A stretch of DNA of 64,000 nucleotides from Chamaea fasciata (lineage: Eukaryota > Chordata > Aves > Passeriformes > Sylviidae), in NCBI GenBank assembly GCA_029207755.1, contig JARCOQ010000006.1:24944022-25008021 (forward strand). Direction: 5' to 3'. Made by a program: the position numbers and the translations under genes. Within the stretch, counting starts at the first letter, position 1. Each line of letters begins with the position of its first letter. Shown in pieces: positions 63,593-64,000 of this stretch. The notes below the pieces were generated by a model that was not told the origin of the DNA, ran no database searches, and saw nothing but the letters and a program-made list of their open reading frames with translations.

Positions 63593-64000
63593 CAAAACAA
63601 TTAACTGTTTATAGACAATGAGCTAGAAATGTTCTTTTGCCAATGAACATAAAATGCTGATGCCAATGAGAACACAACTAAAATTCAAGCAAGTGTAGTT
63701 AATTTACTAGTGTAGGTTAATTTACTAGTAATACAAATGTGTAACAGAACTGAGGAATTAAATTTGTGACACAATACCCCTGCAATTACTCTTCCATGGC
63801 TACAGTACAAACAGCAGGGCACTGTAGGCTCCTAGGAGGTTTATAGTGTGGGAGGGAAGTGCCTCTTGGGTTAGCAAAAGCTTCATAAACCTCAAAATCA
63901 AACTTAAGAAAAGGTATATGAGGAAATGAGACTTTGAGGTTGACCTTTCTTTGCTATTAATTCTAGAGAAGGAAGTGATGGGACCATTTCACTCTTCCTG
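63593..64000. other. Intergenic right edge
   Basis: Sequence after the solo LTR; nothing recognised apart from a small local duplication of a TTTACTAGT unit near 63702-63729. Confidence 0.6.

Overview
The window is vertebrate nuclear DNA, almost certainly from a bird and probably a passerine. It is AT-rich, its genes are split by GT-AG introns, and its interspersed repeats are mostly CR1 LINEs. There are also two long terminal repeats (LTRs) that resemble passerine endogenous retrovirus LTRs. No bacterial features, RNA genes or CRISPR arrays were seen. The bird and passerine assignment is an inference from repeats and protein similarity.

One protein-coding gene is supported: the 5' two-thirds of GABRG1, the GABA-A receptor gamma-1 subunit, on the minus strand. 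Seven coding exons were placed base by base: 46472-46381, 30935-30787, 23128-23061, 6690-6470, 3707-3625, 2389-2252 and 2139-1987. Together they give 904 coding bases (301 codons plus one base) in one continuous frame. They cover the signal peptide, the extracellular GABA-A domain with its Cys-loop, TM1 and the approach to TM2. The last exons (pore helix TM2, TM3, cytoplasmic loop, TM4) lie beyond position 1, outside the window.

Layout from low to high coordinate: 1-1986 is part of intron 7. 1987-6690 holds exons 7, 6, 5 and 4 with short introns. 6691-46380 holds three introns (16.4, 7.7 and 15.4 kb) separated by exons 3 and 2, with CR1 fragments, hairpins and small tandem repeats. 45.84-47.72 kb is a two-lobed CpG island containing exon 1 and the presumed promoter. 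47.7-64 kb is upstream intergenic sequence with CR1 pieces, an ERV LTR near 56.2-56.55 kb and a well-preserved solo LTR with a 5-bp target duplication at 63066-63587.

The less routine observations are: a short signal-peptide exon (too short to stand out as an open reading frame) with a pure six-CTG leucine run; an isoleucine at the position that separates gamma-1 from gamma-2 in benzodiazepine-site pharmacology; a G-quadruplex motif just upstream of the start codon; an AT-rich gap with a plus-strand TATA-like box inside the CpG island; a CR1 fragment that keeps its 5' endonuclease part but lacks the 3' end; and a cleanly bounded solo LTR. No undescribed multi-gene system was found.
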